A stretch of DNA of 64,000 nucleotides. It comes from Macrocystis pyrifera. Taxonomy: Eukaryota > Sar > Phaeophyceae > Laminariales > Laminariaceae. Each line of letters begins with the position of its first letter. Position 1 is the stretch's first letter. The translations under genes and the position numbers were made by a program. The stretch spans positions 1,860,001 through 1,924,000 of the forward strand of contig JASSKH010000037.1 in assembly GCA_031763025.1 (NCBI GenBank). The letters are read 5' to 3'. Shown piece by piece: positions 29,951-44,900 of this stretch. Below the pieces are notes generated by a model, which was not told the DNA's origin, searched no databases, and was given only the letters and a program-made list of their open reading frames with translations.

Positions 29951-32900
29951 CTGCACGGTATAGTTTTGAGGTGGAGGGAGAATGGGAAGGGGGATGAGGT
30001 CGCGCCGAAAAGGGCTAGCTGCGATGCACCTATAGGGCTGCACACTTGCACCGTTTCGAACGTAGGATTTGTTTTTGGGGCAGATTGGTTTCTAGCGGGA
30101 GAGCAAGCGGGAACCGCGTGCCTTATACCGCCCTGATCAGCAGGAAAGGCAACCACAATCACAGCAGAAAATACAGCAAGAGCTTGTCGTCCCTCAGAAT
30201 CAGAAGAATCAGAAGCCTCCCGTTAAAGGTAGCACATGTAAGGCGTCTGAGGCTCTTACACTGGGGAGTTCTATATATCTCACCCAAAACAGGGGGCCTC
30301 TGTAAAAATTTACCGGCAATTTTTTAAAGCATATTCACACAGCAAAATGGGCTAGGCGTCTATGACAACAGGTACACATCGTAAAGGACGGTTCCGTAGG
30401 TCCTCAGTTGCAATGGTTGAAAAACCCCATCGATGAGGCAAAGTTTGGGCTCAAACTTGTAGCCCCTGCAGCAGCATGGCCCCATACTACAGCACACATA
30501 CTACGCCGGGGACAAACGTGCGCAGGAAGGATGAGGGGGGGGGGGGTGAGGGTACTCATGTCATGCATGGCCGAAGTCGTATGATTTAAGGCTCATTGTC
30601 TTGCATGGGCGTAGTCGTATGACCATAGACCCTCGTATCCCTACAAGGCCGGGACGGAGCACGTCGGGTTTTACCGACCAGGCGGACATCGCTTGCCAAG
30701 CGCGGGGGGGCGGGGGGGTGTACTCATTATCGTGCATGGCCGTAGTCATATGACCATAGACCCTCGCATCCCTACAATGCCGGGACGGAGCACGTCGGGT
30801 TTTCGCCAACCAGGTACACATTGCTTGCACCAAGCGCGAAGCGCCGTGAGGTGTTGGGCGAGTCGCATGAAGGGTGAGCTGCATCCTTCTACTAAGAACC
30901 GCTTTAGAGGCGGATTTTCTTGCATATGGATGACAGCATCAATGAATTGATTTAGTTTATGGTGTGGCCACTTCCAGAGACAGCAATGGGGTTACTACGT
31001 AACTGTCTCGTGGGTGCCTCACCATATACACACTACGTGATACGATCATCCCCCTTGCGCGGAGTGAAGGTTCTCCCTGCACAAAAATGATCTAACTTGA
31101 CCGCCAGCCGAGGTAAACGCAAAAAAAAAGAAGAAAAAAAAGGTACCCTGGCTGTCTAGCTTACGCAGTGAGAGGCGTGTTTTACAGCGTCGTCGCCAAC
31201 CGACGCCAATCCAACCTATATATACCAGGTCTATAATATAAGGAGGGTGGGGGGGCGTACTCATTTGTTGCTTGCCTTAGTCATTTGATCATTGACCACG
31301 CATATCCCTTTCGAGACGGAGCATCGTTCCTACTCCTAATAGAGACACCTCCAACCATTGGGCGCTCATTACGTTGTTTACATATATTACATAGAAACTA
31401 TTTGCTAATATTATCCCCCTCCTGTCTGGCCGCCTGTGGCCACCATCTATCTCCTAGGATAGCGATCGTTTTCTCGCTGCTATTCAGTGTATCAAACTGC
31501 TCCATGTCACACTCGTCTATTTCCCTCATCACCTCTTCTAACACATCCCGTTCCTCCTTGTATATTTCACATTCTCCTACTATGTGAGTTCTACTCTCTA
31601 TTGCTTTGCCACGGGCACATCTGTGCATCTACTTCCTCCTCTTCCCGGCTGCTGGTATACCTTTTTCTTCTTCCTGGCAGGTCCAGGTCCCCTACACGAA
31701 AGCGCAGTTTCAGCATTTTTGCGAAGTCCATTGGGCCATGCAAATACGTTTTCATTCCTATTCCTTCCCTCAATCCCCCGTATATCTCTAAGTGTTTTTC
31801 CGATTCCACATTGTTTCTTAGCGCTAGCTTTTCCCTTCTTTCTATCCTTTCTTCTACTTCTGCCTTGTACCTCCCAAACTTCCCGGTGGACCTCATCGCT
31901 TCTTGGTCTCCCCCTATATCCTTCCATACTTTCTCAACTGCGCCATCCCACCTTATTCCAGCTCGCCCTTTTCTACTTTCTCCCATACGGCTCATCAACT
32001 ATGGCTGGCAGTCTCTTTTTTGGAATGTTCCTTACTTTATATTGCCAGTTCAGCTTTCTCATGTCTCTATTTGCCTTGAGTGGGTGCATTCCCAGTTCTG
32101 CTCTTAACACTGTATTGCTAGTCGTACTTGAGCATCTTAGGATTTTTTTAGCTGCTGTCATGTGTACTGTTTCCAACTGTTTGACGAGTTTCGCGTTCCC
32201 TTCCCATACTTCTCGTGCATATTCTAGCTTTGGTACTATCACATTCATCAGGATACATCTCTTAATCCTAGTGTCAAGGTGCGAGTCTGTTAGGATCGCA
32301 TCCATCTTGCCTTCCTGTGCCTTACCCTTTCCTACTACTTTTGCTATATGTGTATCCCAAGAGCAGTCTTTTGAGATCTCTACGCCAAGATATGAATACT
32401 GGTCTACGGGGGGGCGGGGGGGGGGCAGAGATACGAAAGATGAAATGTACCCACGCAATCTCTGATAAATAGGGCCTCAAACCTCTGCGGAGAGAAAACT
32501 CGGGGCAGAGCGAGGGCTTACCACGCTTACGGAATAAACCGCGTATAAACTGTATGCGGCGGTCGGGCATGATACGGTACGGTGCAGTGCGGTACATGTC
32601 AGCAGAGACATGCAACGCCCCACTAGGCGCCACGACGATTGAAGCCTCATGTGCTCACTGAACCATACCAGTACGTAAAATGAAAACTAAACGAAAACAA
32701 AACAACAGCAAGAACTAAAAAAGCGAACGAAAACACCTCGCGCGGACATTCTTTCAAACGCGTCGACAGGCCGCGCGCACCGCAACATCCATCCGAAGAG
32801 GCTAGCTACCCTTGACCCCTCCCCTCATTTAATTTTATCATATAAATCATATGACAAACCGGTGATGGTGAATGTAGCAGGAGAAACAGTCGAAACTGAT

Positions 32901-35900
32901 AAGAACAGGACGTAATAGTAAATAGCTCACCCGTAGACGAAGTACCAGACACAAACTCCGGCGGTAGCCCAAAACGTCCACAGCATGCTGGTCCAGCTCA
33001 GCTGCGCGAAGAGGAACCAGTTGACGACGATACCCATGGCAGGCATCCAAGGGGAGAAAGGACCCCGAAAAGCCTGCTTCGCTTCAAGGAGGGAATACGG
33101 AACGAAGGAACAAATCGTGGAACCGTATAGTGTTAAACATGGAACGAACAACAAACAAATACTGGAAGAAACGCATATCCAGCATTTTAGCAGCGAATGG
33201 AACCACCCATGGAAGAAAATCATGGAACAACTCATGGAACAATTGATTGTTTTTTCTTCGAATTCCGCCGGCAGGGAGGAAGGGCGACCGCCTACAGGAA
33301 GGAGCGAATCACATGGAACAAATCATACATGTTTCGCAAAGATTGTTCCGTTCGGATTTCAAGCAAAAAATAAAAACAAAAACGCCTCACCTGCGGACCG
33401 CCGAGCGGTTGCGACGTCTCCGGACACCACGCGCTTACTGCCAGCATCACCATCCCCGCCGCCAACAACGACAGGGCCACCGTCACCGCCGATGCCGACG
33501 CCACCACCGTCGCCGCCGTCACCGAGCCCCCTCCTGTCCCAGCCGACGCTATCGCCAACTTCAACATCAAGGCGGCCAAGAGGCAGAGGCCGTTGAAGAG
33601 TAGGACTAGGGCGCGGCAAGGTCCCGGCTGGGCTGGATCAAGGTTAGACCTGACAAATATGGGTGGGGCGGGTGTGGGGTGGGATAGTGTCGGCGAGAAA
33701 GGACTAGTAGTGGATTACGGTGGAGTAGCGGGGTTATTGTGAGGGGAGGGGGTGTGCTCATGTCATGCATGGCCGTAGTCGTATGCATGACCACAGACCC
33801 TCCCATCCCCACAATGCCGGCGTGGAGTACGTTGGGATTGCACCGACCAGGCAGATATTGCTTGCACCAAGCGTGTTGTGAGGGGGAGGGAGTTTCGGCT
33901 TCATCCGTCGTGGATTGCGCAAAGAAAAGCGGGACTGCTGCCACTTAGTATCACGTATCAGGTCAACAGGTATGGTATCACGTAAGGCAAGGTGTACGGT
34001 ACGGTGTGGTATCAACGGTAAACCAGACGCGCCACAGCAGTCCCTGTTGTCCAGAAGCTAAAATCAGGGCAGTGCATAGTATGTTCCTGTCGATACATTT
34101 GAATCGTGAGTTTGTTGTAGCGAAGGGTTCGCTTACGGACGTGGTGTCCCCATATCAGCGGAGTCGGTTGCTTGTTAACTCAGCGACAGAGCAGGACATA
34201 TCTCGCGTAACCGCGCTAGAACATGCCCGCCAAGAACAACACTAACAACACGAAATCCGCCGAAGGAAGTACCAAGCAGGACGAGGGTACAGGACTGCAA
34301 GAAGAAACCTCCTAAAGCCAAGGGTGGGTCCAACGGCGGTGGCGGCGTTGGGAGGGAAAAAGTGGTTGTCCACAACTCCACGATTCCCAACGACGCTGAC
34401 TACTATCGGCAGGGAGCGCCACACCCACAGTAGAGGCAGCGATTTCACCACGGCTGGACTTGGTGTTTACACCTCTCACTGATAACGACGAGAAGCCGGC
34501 CTTCAATTTCTCAGTCACCTTTTCCACGGTCAAGTTTTGGTGATTCATGTCCACTGAAAGACGCTCATTTCTGCTCAACAGCTTGCGGAATCACTATGCC
34601 AATGAACAGCGGCGCAACTGCACAACTTGTTTGGGATTACGAGCCAACTCTCTGGTTGAAAGGACAACGCGCTGCTGGGCGTACCGAAGACAATCATGAC
34701 GACCCGCAAGAGCGAGCTACGAGCAACCGCAACTGTTCCTCTACGACACCATCGTTGACCAGGCCGGCAAGAAGCATCGGGTGCGGTTTCCTAGCTAGAT
34801 CGTTGCAGGCCAGGGGCGCCACGCGTTTTCTTGTGAAGCGAGGGCCACTATCATCTTCGAGGAAGGTAAACCCCACCCGCGGAAGGGTGGCGTCGTGGGG
34901 CCGTTACAGCGACGAGAACAGGACTTGGGTCTGTTTTTTTCCTTGGAGACTGGTGCAGACAGCGGGCAGGGCCTCATCGCCCGGGATCAGCACGGCGCCA
35001 TTGTTTGGAATCGCCGGAGAGCCACCGCCTGAGATCGTCAAAGCACTAAAACCTGGGGTCGCCAGAGCATCATTGCCTGGGATCGCCAAAACACTCAAGC
35101 CTGGGGCATCTTCGCATGAAGCCCGCTGTAGCAGCATCGCCTTGTGATCGACGCGGCACCATCGCCTTATATCATAGACTCTCGTCATCATCTGGGATCA
35201 TAGGAGCATCCGCATTCGAGTTCTCTGGGTCATCACTACCTGGGACCATTGAAGCATCAGCCTCAGAGGTCGCTGGATCATCATCTAGGATAATCGGAGC
35301 ATCAGCATCTTCTGAGGTCGTCGAGTCATTATCGCCTGGGTCTCCGATCGTCGCGTGAGGTTGCCGGAGCATCATCGCCTCGCGCTATCGGAGCGTCATC
35401 GTCTGGGATCGACGGATTGACACCACCCGCTCCACCCGGGGTCGCGCCGTGAGTCGCGCCAGATGCGCGCTTCCACAAGAGACAAGCCCAACAACGAAAC
35501 CGAACGTTAGCTGGGGGAGGGGGCACCGAGGGTAAACCCCGCGGCAGAGCCTCTGAAGTTTGTACACGATGGCCGAGAACTGTTGCCGACATCCACGGCC
35601 TTCGTGTACACCCGCAAGTCAACCTCAGGGCTCCTTTCCTTCCTGGAGGGAGGGCCCACCAGCATCGGGGTCGAACCGAAGACACCGACTGCATGATCAA
35701 CAGTGGAGGCGGAGCTGATGGCAGATATCGGCGTTCGGGAGAACGAGGTTGGCTATATCTCCAACGTTGATCCTCAAATCCCAAGCTGACGAAAAAAGGG
35801 CGAGCTTAGCCTTACTCTTCGCATGACCGTCACACCAGACTAGTGCAAGGGGGGGCCGGCCATCACTCAGAAGAACCCCTTGAGCGGCACCCTGCAACAG

Positions 35901-38900
35901 GTAAATATGAGGAATGCAATCCTGTGCAACATGCACACGCCGGGTTGCTGGACGAAGCTATCGAGAGCTACGACGTAATCCCTTCGCGACTCCAAGGCTT
36001 CAGTCTCTAGACGAGTACAACCGAGGGATCGGCATACGTTTTACCAGGAGTAACATGTTTCTAAAATAGTATCCATAGTAAACTAAGTTGCAATATCGCG
36101 GGCAGCGTGTATTTGTTCATTTGTTTGCGTGCGGCAGGAATGTTGGGAACCCGTTTAATCCGATGGGTATTGCGGAATGAACGGGGTCACTATTGTAGAC
36201 TGCTTCTCTAGTACCGATAAAATACACCAATCTTGGTTGATTTGATTGGCCGGAATACGGTTCGCGGTTAACTCTAGTCTTGTACATAGGCTAGTAAGTA
36301 AAATTGCATAAAACATGCCGTCAACACGTACATAGGGCTATGTCAATGTTTCACGCGTACCGGTGGACCTCCTGGGCATGGCAGAACAAGTTTTCTCTAC
36401 ATAGCAGGTAATACATATCGTACGTGAATAATTTCAATGCAATAGTTAGCATCGTCGTGCGCGTTTTGGGGGTTAGATAGGGTTGCAGTCAGTAGCAAGT
36501 CCGAATCCGTAGGTACGTAGATCGAGGAATAAATGTATTCGGCGTCATAGTAACTAATATGACGATGACGTATGTCACCTCCATCGAGGGGTCGTGTTGG
36601 TGATAGGTACCAGGTACTTCGCTACAACTGTCGTCAGCAGCCCGCCGAGTCGCTGGTCGATAACATAGTCCTGTATAGACTATGCTTAAGTAGCACGGAA
36701 ACCCATTGAAGTATAACCACGAATGACAACTTCCTGCGATATATCTGTGTATTTTAGCACTTGGTGTAAGAGCGGTACAGTCTGGTAGACAAAATGTGGT
36801 GCAATTACAAACTCTGTAGTTCCCGTTTGGTAGGGCAAGCAAGACGTCCGCGTACACAAGCACGTTTCAAAACAATGTTGATCGGTAATTGGGGAGTTAA
36901 CAATGGCATCGAGCAGCAAACTTGCCACGAGAAAGTATCGACCTCCACGACCAAGCATCAAGGGAACATTGCTGTAGGTCGGCCAGTACCACGACCAGGT
37001 ATGGTATATCTAGTCGTATAGCGTGCTTCTTGTCGAGATGAGAGAACATGGCATACCCATCCTCTTACCCCCAGACTCTTCTTGGCACCATAACCCCTTT
37101 TTCTTCATCCAACACGTTGCTACCTGGGCCAAAGCTCGCGACCGGACTTGCCTAACGGCATCCAAGTTCGACTATCGTTCCTAGTCGGCCGCATATTGTA
37201 CATCACTAACCTATTGCACCTTATGTACTACTACTGTGGTATCAAAACGAACCACTACGTCGTACACCGTAAAGAGCCAAAGCAGTGCTATCATTATCGT
37301 AACAAAATTGCCGGCTGAGGAGCCGCGGCAAGCCACACTGCATTTCAACGTACAGCGCGTACAGCGCTTACTTTTTTCTCGCATCGCACGAACCTTTTTC
37401 ATATTACCCTATCATATTACGTAATACCTCCTGACGATGATCGCGCACGAGTTGGTGATGGCGAAGCACGTCAGCACGCCTCCCGAGATGAAGTCTGCTA
37501 GGACGGCGAACGGTGCCACCCCTGCGGTCACTACCGTCGCCACCCCCGAGACCAAGGTCGCCGTCCTCAGCACGCCCTGCTCATCCGTCGCCGACATAGA
37601 CTTGGGCAGCAGCCCGTCGTTAGCAAGGACCGAGAGCAGCCGCGGTTGCACCTAGGGGCAGGGGTGAGGTACACGATGTAGCACGCGAACAATGGTGGGT
37701 GTTGGACCTCGGATCGATCGCAGCCCGGGGGTCCTTAGCACCGTTAGGGTCGTTTCTTCAGGCACGGAGAGCTGTTCGTTTTCACTGGACTGAGTTTTTC
37801 TCGTGCCGTTTTTTCACCGCGCTTACATGAAGTCGCTTAGGTCCGTACTCTTTTGATACATATTTGTATTCGTTTTTCCATTGGATCTTGGCTGTAGAAG
37901 CAGTGCATATCTGGTTATGATATGACCGTGCGCTAGCAGCACGAAGATGTACGGGAATACGCTGCGTCATCACCGCCAGAGGGGGGTGCTCGCCTAAGCC
38001 CAAGGCTAAAACACGAGCAACAAATGACAATCGAAGAACTCAAACATAGCAAATACCAAACTACAGAGTGAGGAAAGAATGCGCGCCCATGCGTCGAGCG
38101 CGGCCATCACAGCACTCCATCTATAAAAAAAAAACACAAGCCCTGCCCTGCCAAGGGGGTTGCCGAAAGCAAGCGCAGGGGCGAAAGCATCATGAACGCC
38201 AAGCAACGCACGCGCGGTCAGTCTCCCGCCCTCACGCCTCCCCCCCCTTAAAATGCAGGAGCAAACGTGGCTCACCATGAGTGCGGCGAGAACAACAACC
38301 GGCAGAGATACTAGCTCCCCGATAGCAACGACCTGGGCACCGCACCCATTGCCAAGAGGGGGGGAGGAAGGAAGGAACAAACAAACAAAAAGGGGAACAG
38401 ATGAACAAGAGGAAAGGTAAAACAAACGAATCACAGAGGAGCCGATGAACAAACACAAAAGCGCAGAAGAACAGAAAACGAATTGCGACCCAACGAAAAG
38501 AGCGCTCCATCTCCCGCACCTTGGAAGCCCATCCCCATCCCCTCGCGGAAAACGCCAACACAAACGAAGCCCCAGCGGGGACACCCACGGCCACCATCCC
38601 CGCTAGCGCCAAGGCGGACAAGACGTACGAAACGCCGACGATGGCGAGGATATAGGCAATAGACAGGGGCACGTTTTTTCGCGGGTGTATCGCCTCTCCC
38701 GCCAGGGCGCACACCTGAAACCCGCAGCAAATAGAAATGGAGAACAGAAAAAAAAAAAAAACTAAAGGAGGGGGGAAGAAAAGGACAACCGAAAACGGTT
38801 CGGTAACGAGAAATCATACGTTAGAACTGATAGCTCAGAAATTAAGAAATTCTTATTTGAGACATTTTTCTTCAGAACTTACGGTCCCGAACTTCTATTT

Positions 38901-41900
38901 CAGACTCTCTGCCTCCGAAATTCTATTTCAGAAGTTGTGGTTGCACTTTTGCTTCTGTAACACCTACCGGCAAACCGATGGGTTTCTCGGGGGCGGGCGA
39001 GGCGTACTCATTTGTTGTGTGCCATAGTCATTTGACCATTGACCACGCATCCTCTTTCGAGACGGAGCACCGCTCCTACTAAAACCTATGGGTTTGCCCG
39101 GGGCGATGGGAGGCTAGGGGAGAAAGTGCGGCGAAATACTGATCGAAACCCACGGACTGCTGCTGGCAGTTTTCACCAGGACGGGCAGTGACCACAGCGT
39201 GTACGTTATTGTGTTTTCCATCCAACAGCAGTGCATAGCATGAGCTGTAGCATCGATCACTCTTATACACTCCTAGAAACTTAATGTACCTCGTCGTACC
39301 CCAAGTAGCCGAAGAACGCCGTCGTCGATCCCCTCACGATGCCAGAAACCCCCATGGGCGCGAACGGGACCAAATTATCGTCTTTGAACAACGCTAGGCC
39401 CGCAATAATGATGAACGCGCAGACAGCCATCTTTCACACACAAATTGTGGTTTTCGCGTCAAGAGAAGAAGAGCGGGGGATGAGACTGGGGCCGGGGTGC
39501 GAGTCAGTAGCAGAAGAAACGTTCACGGCGATGAAACCTGACACAGAAAGGCAGAGCTTGCGTGTTGTTCGTCATCGGGCCCCTCTGTCCGGAAATATAT
39601 TAATATGAGGACTCAAACGGTCCTTGCAATTCCGTACAGAGCGGTGTACTATGGAAGCTGGAATGATGTAGCGTGGACGAATGGTGGGACTCGCCCGCCC
39701 CGAGCGTTTTTGTTCGTGGTGTTATCAGGAGGCGCACAATACCCAAGCCGTTTGGTTGTCTAGTCATCTCCCACGAGAGCAACAACACGGTCGATCAACA
39801 AATAAACGAAGACAGTTCGAGTGTATGACAACCCTAAGTCCCTCGCCAGCCTTAACAGACAGAAACCCCCAGCAAACACACCACGATTATGATATAGCCG
39901 AGAGACGAGCATGAATAAAAGAACGACAAAAAAAAAAACATAGAGTGCTACCTGGCATGACTGTATCGCTGCAGTCACCGACAACGGGCCCTCACCACTG
40001 TCCGTTCGTCAGTTGCTCGCATTTCCATATTTCTACCATTTCCGTCATTCCATGTTTCCGCAAGTATGTATGTACACGTAATCCCGTATTTCCAATAATT
40101 CCATGTTTTTCTCATTCCGAGCGGTACCTTGAGAGCCGTCAGCACGGTCGTGATGCGCTTCCCGACCGTCACCCCCCTTAGAAGCACGAGCACGCATAGC
40201 GCTTGAAGGCCAGCGGCTACCGGACTGATGCCCAGCCCGGGAAGCGGGTCGAGAATCGCCACCAAAAATCGCCGCATGCCGGAGTCGCTCCCCATCAGCA
40301 CCCATTCCAAAACTTTGTCTGCCCACACGCGAGCAACGGAAGCACTCGACACGCCGAACTTTGTTGTTGCAGCAGGGCGGAAGAGGGGGGGGGGTCGTAG
40401 AAAGAGTCGGGGGAGGTCTATAAGGAGGGGAAGAGGGGGGTCGGCGTGCTTCACGCTGGAGCGATAAAGTATTCCGGTACCCGGTGGCTTGGTAGGTGGT
40501 CCGCGTGCCTATCAAGATCAATTTCGTGGGCTCGAGGCTCACCGAGTGCACATATATATGCCATGCTCGTACGTAAGGACTTTTTCTTGCAAAAAAAAAA
40601 AAATGACGAAGCGGAAAGCGCGAGAGCATGATGAGTAAAAATTGGAACGTGGAAGTGTGGTGAGCTTAAGCTTTATTGTTACCAATCCGCCGGAGGATAA
40701 AAAAAAAAAAGAAGGTACCACACTGTATGCCGCATATGCCATTTTAGTGCTGCACGGAGCATCATATTCAGCCCGCACATCACACACCGGGTCTTGGGCT
40801 GGAACACCCAGTCGACGAGCCCCCCCACCCCACCCCCTCTGCCAGGCCTCTCCAAAATACTAACACTACATTATCTCTCACGAGGTCAGTTTCTCAACGC
40901 CACTATTGACTCAAAACGCACGCACAAAATTGGTGGACAGACTCCTCTATCCCACCCCTCCATCCCCCCCTCCACTTCCCTCCCTTCCCTCCCCATGTCC
41001 CTCAAACCCGCCCGCACCTGTTCGTCCTTGTGAGCACAGGGGTGTGATATCAAAATATCATGTTTGCCAGCCTACCTCTAGCGTGAGGCACCAAGCGGTG
41101 ATAGCCGCCGGTAGCTCCCCCAAGGCCACGAAGGCGTAGGCGTAGGCACCTCCCTGCGAGGGGATTACCGATGACAGCTCGGCATATGACACCCCGCTGA
41201 AGGTGCACCCGATTCCGGCCAGCGCCCAGCTCACGATACCCGCGGGCCCGGCATCTGCACGTATCAACAGCGGGCGTTTTATGTGCAGTTTTTTTTTCTA
41301 TATTCCGAAACGGCAAAAATTGAGGGAGTACACAACGAAGAGGCGTTTAGAGTGTCGGGCGAGAGGGAGCTACCAATTACCAACTACGTGTTATATTTTA
41401 CCTTGATACGTACCCTGCAACGGCAAAATATAACGTCCGGTATCGCAGTGCCGGCTGTTTTTATATTTATTCCGTGGCGACAAAAAATGAGGGTGCACAT
41501 AAACAAGAGGGGTTTGGAGTGTCGGTCGAGAGGAAACCATCATTTACCTTATACCGGTATACCTGATACGTACCCCACAAATTGTCAAACAGTCAGAATA
41601 GTGCCGCGTATTACCTCGCCGCTTCCAACTGGCGATCGAGAGTCTACGAGTTTGACCCCAGATCCTAACATAAAACATGTGTCCGGAATATGGGCGGTAC
41701 ACTATAGTGGAAATAGTGTAATATTGGCGGGTATGACCACATGTGTTGTGTGGTGCGGTTGCGGAGCTACGCTAGTCATTGTAAGGGAGGCAAGGGCTAG
41801 CAGTGGGGGTTAGCTGACTGGTTGCGTGAGCTCTCTCTTCGCAGAGCTGGTGGAAGGCATGGCGCTGCAAGGCCAATTGTGTCGGCTACCGGCGCACCTT

Positions 41901-44900
41901 CCGTGTAGAAGCGGAGAGTGAGCGAGTGTGCAAGGAGCACGCTTGACACAGCTTGAACAAAAGAAGAAAACAAACACGGAGACCCTAAACCAAAAGGCAG
42001 ACCCGAAGACCCTTGCATCGGAGTGCGGCGAGTGTGTCAGCGTGGTGCTCATGTACAGTAGGCGACGATGGAGTCACTCGATGACGACCAGCGAGATACC
42101 GTACGGTGTAGAAGTCGAGGCAAACGCTGTAGAGAGACACGGTAAGGTCAACGTTGTAAGCTTCAAGCTCGCATTTGTTTTTCACGCTTAATTATCAGAA
42201 CGTACCGATGACCCGAGGGCAGTCTGTAGATTACCCGTGTAGAGAAGCAGAGAGGAGTAGGGTCGCGCGATCGAGAAGCGGGCGTGAAGGCGCGTTCTCG
42301 AGATCATCAAGATTGGCACAGATGCAACTGAGACACTGCCGTAAAACAATAACATCGTGCCATGAACTTTCTGCCTGGTTTTTCAGAGTTCCAACAAAAG
42401 AGCTAAAAGTTCAGTCAAACGCGTACGTCCTCGCTATCTAAAACAATTTCTGACTGAGCTGAGTCTACTAGTACTTGAGGGTACGAGTACAGTGTACACA
42501 GCACACAATTGCTGTTAATCACACATCAAACTATCGGCTATCTGCCCTGAGGCTACTCGTACGAGTACACATACATAACTGCTGCTACTTGCTGCTTTGC
42601 CACATGACTGTGTTGACGAACAGCGACTAGATGGTAAACCACTACTGCTGTAGTTCGCACCAACCTATAACACGACCCCTCGATGGAGGTGACAACGTCG
42701 AATTTACCAATCAACCACATAAGATTCGTGTATCGAAGTGAATCGAATTATCGTTCAACTCAGTTAGAATGCACTCGCTACTTCTGCTTTATATGCCATA
42801 ACTTTTCAAAATGCGCACAACCATGATCAATGTCGCAGGGAGGTGCGTCACGCAGGAACCAACTTGCTATCTGTTACCAGTATGCCCAAGGGATGGACAC
42901 GTAGATACGTACTCGAGCGCACAAAACATACTGTATCTGTGCACACGTGTGCCGGCATGTTATGTGCACGTTAAGCTGCCAGACCATACTACAAAAATTA
43001 TCAGACTTGACCCATACTCTGGTCAGTCAATCGATTAAGAACTGAAGATGTCAGTATTAGTAGTAGAAGTAATCTACAACAGCAGTAACTCAGTTCATTC
43101 CGCAACAAGCATTTATAGGACCTAGCGACTTACCGGTGTTCCTGCCGCGGGCAAACAACGGAACGAAGGGGCGCTGCCAGTGATTTCCAGCTTGTTGTAG
43201 GCGACTCATACTTTCAGAAAGACATCACTCCTCGTGTATGCTAATCTTTCCTTTGTGCTCGTCCAGGTGAGGGGTCCTCTTACCCCACATGCTGCAGTAT
43301 TCGGAGATGACGTACGTAGTCAACTCTTCCATTCAGGTAGGCCATTGAAGTTCATACTTTGACTTGGTTACACTCTACCCTTGCTTGGTGCTGCTTGTGA
43401 CTGCGACCTGTCGCACCCTCCAAAACGTGCACAATACCGGTCATTGCTGCAGGGAAGATGGACGGGATACGCTCCTACCAGACAAGCCAGAACAATATTC
43501 CATTGCTGCAGGGAAGATGGACGAGATACGCTCCTACCAGACAAGCCAGAACAATATTCCAGTGATCGGTTAGTTGATCAAAGAGTTTAGTCTCTGGTCG
43601 CCTCGTGCGAAGAGACCATGCGCCACTCTAAAGCTTCGAGTACGTATAAGGATATCATTCATTTTCACGCTTCCAGCGGCTCAATGTTGTTGGTGCAGAC
43701 GGCTGTGGTCGTCAGACGTGCTTGGTCCGCTTCCTTAGCCCAGGACTTGAGGCTCTGCTCCATCATGAAGTCGGTACTCCCCCCCTCAAAGCTGGTCGCC
43801 AAATTCAGCTCCGCTTCCACTGTTGATTGTGCAGTTAGCACCTTCGTGCTGCCCTCGATGCTGATGCGCACTCAGTCGAAGAAGAGAAAGCCTGACATTG
43901 ACATGCGGGTGTACCTGAAGGCCGTCGATGTCGCAAGTGGCCCGCGGTTGTCCTGTTTGAATCCGCGAATCCTACCGCGGGGTTCGACCGCGGTTGTCCT
44001 TCCGCTATGGTGAGCGTGTGATCCCCCTTCAGCTGACGATTGGTTCATGTGTCGGGCTTGGTTCGAGTGACGAGTCAGACCGTTCACGAGCAGCTGGTTC
44101 GACCCGTCCTGCATTAGGCGGTGTCGGTCTGTCGACCCCGGGAAATGATGGTCCACCAACCTCAAATGGAGATGCTGCGGCGATCCCAAGCGACGATGCT
44201 CTGTGATCGCAAGCAAAGATGCTCCAACGATCCCAGGCGATAATGTTCCGTTGGTTCCAAGTGATGATGCTCTGGCGAACCCAAGCGATGATGCTCCGGC
44301 GATGCCAGCTCCGGCGATCTCAAGCGATCATGCCCGGTTGATCCCAGGTTTTATGCTCCGGTGATCCCGGATGTCGATGCTTCCGTGATTCCAGAAACTG
44401 ACGCACCGGTGATCCCAGATGCTGATGCTCCGATGATCCCAGATCACGATGACCCGGCGACCCCAGGCCATGCGACTCCGGGGAGTGGGTGGCATCTTGG
44501 TGCTTTGTTGGAGCTCTTGATCACCCTTTTCTCCTCCTCCGAGACCCGAAATGAGTCTCTATCGGAGTAGGAAAAATCCACAAACGTGGCCACGGATTAT
44601 GCCTCCGTTGCTCCCTTGATGAGCGCGCTGTCGGAAGCGTTTCTCGATATTTTTGTGTGGGGCCTCGTACTGGCGGTCACGCGGTGCGGTGCACCCGGTG
44701 CGACCCCAGCCAAAGTAGAAGGAGCGACCCTGGGCGAACAGCAGCTTCGACCGCGGACGACACAACAGGCGCGACTCCTGACGGTGACACTTCAGCCCCA
44801 GCTGGCGGTGTTGCCGCCTCTAATGATGGCGTTCCAATCCCTGATGAGGATTCTCCAGCCCCTGATGACTACGCTCCGGCTGCTGGCGATTACGCGCCTT

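Noticed and set aside
32927-32930. TGA after YFVYG as the true end of gene B
   Set aside because: It overlaps a good GTGAGC donor, and splicing to 29,950 gives the family ending YG-LKHS in phase. It is kept only as a possible alternative form.
43665-43871. Minus-strand frame with STVEAEL resembling a retroelement RNase H
   Set aside because: The motif is short and isolated, and the plus strand of the same stretch matches the flank of the 35 kb segment. The likeness may be chance.
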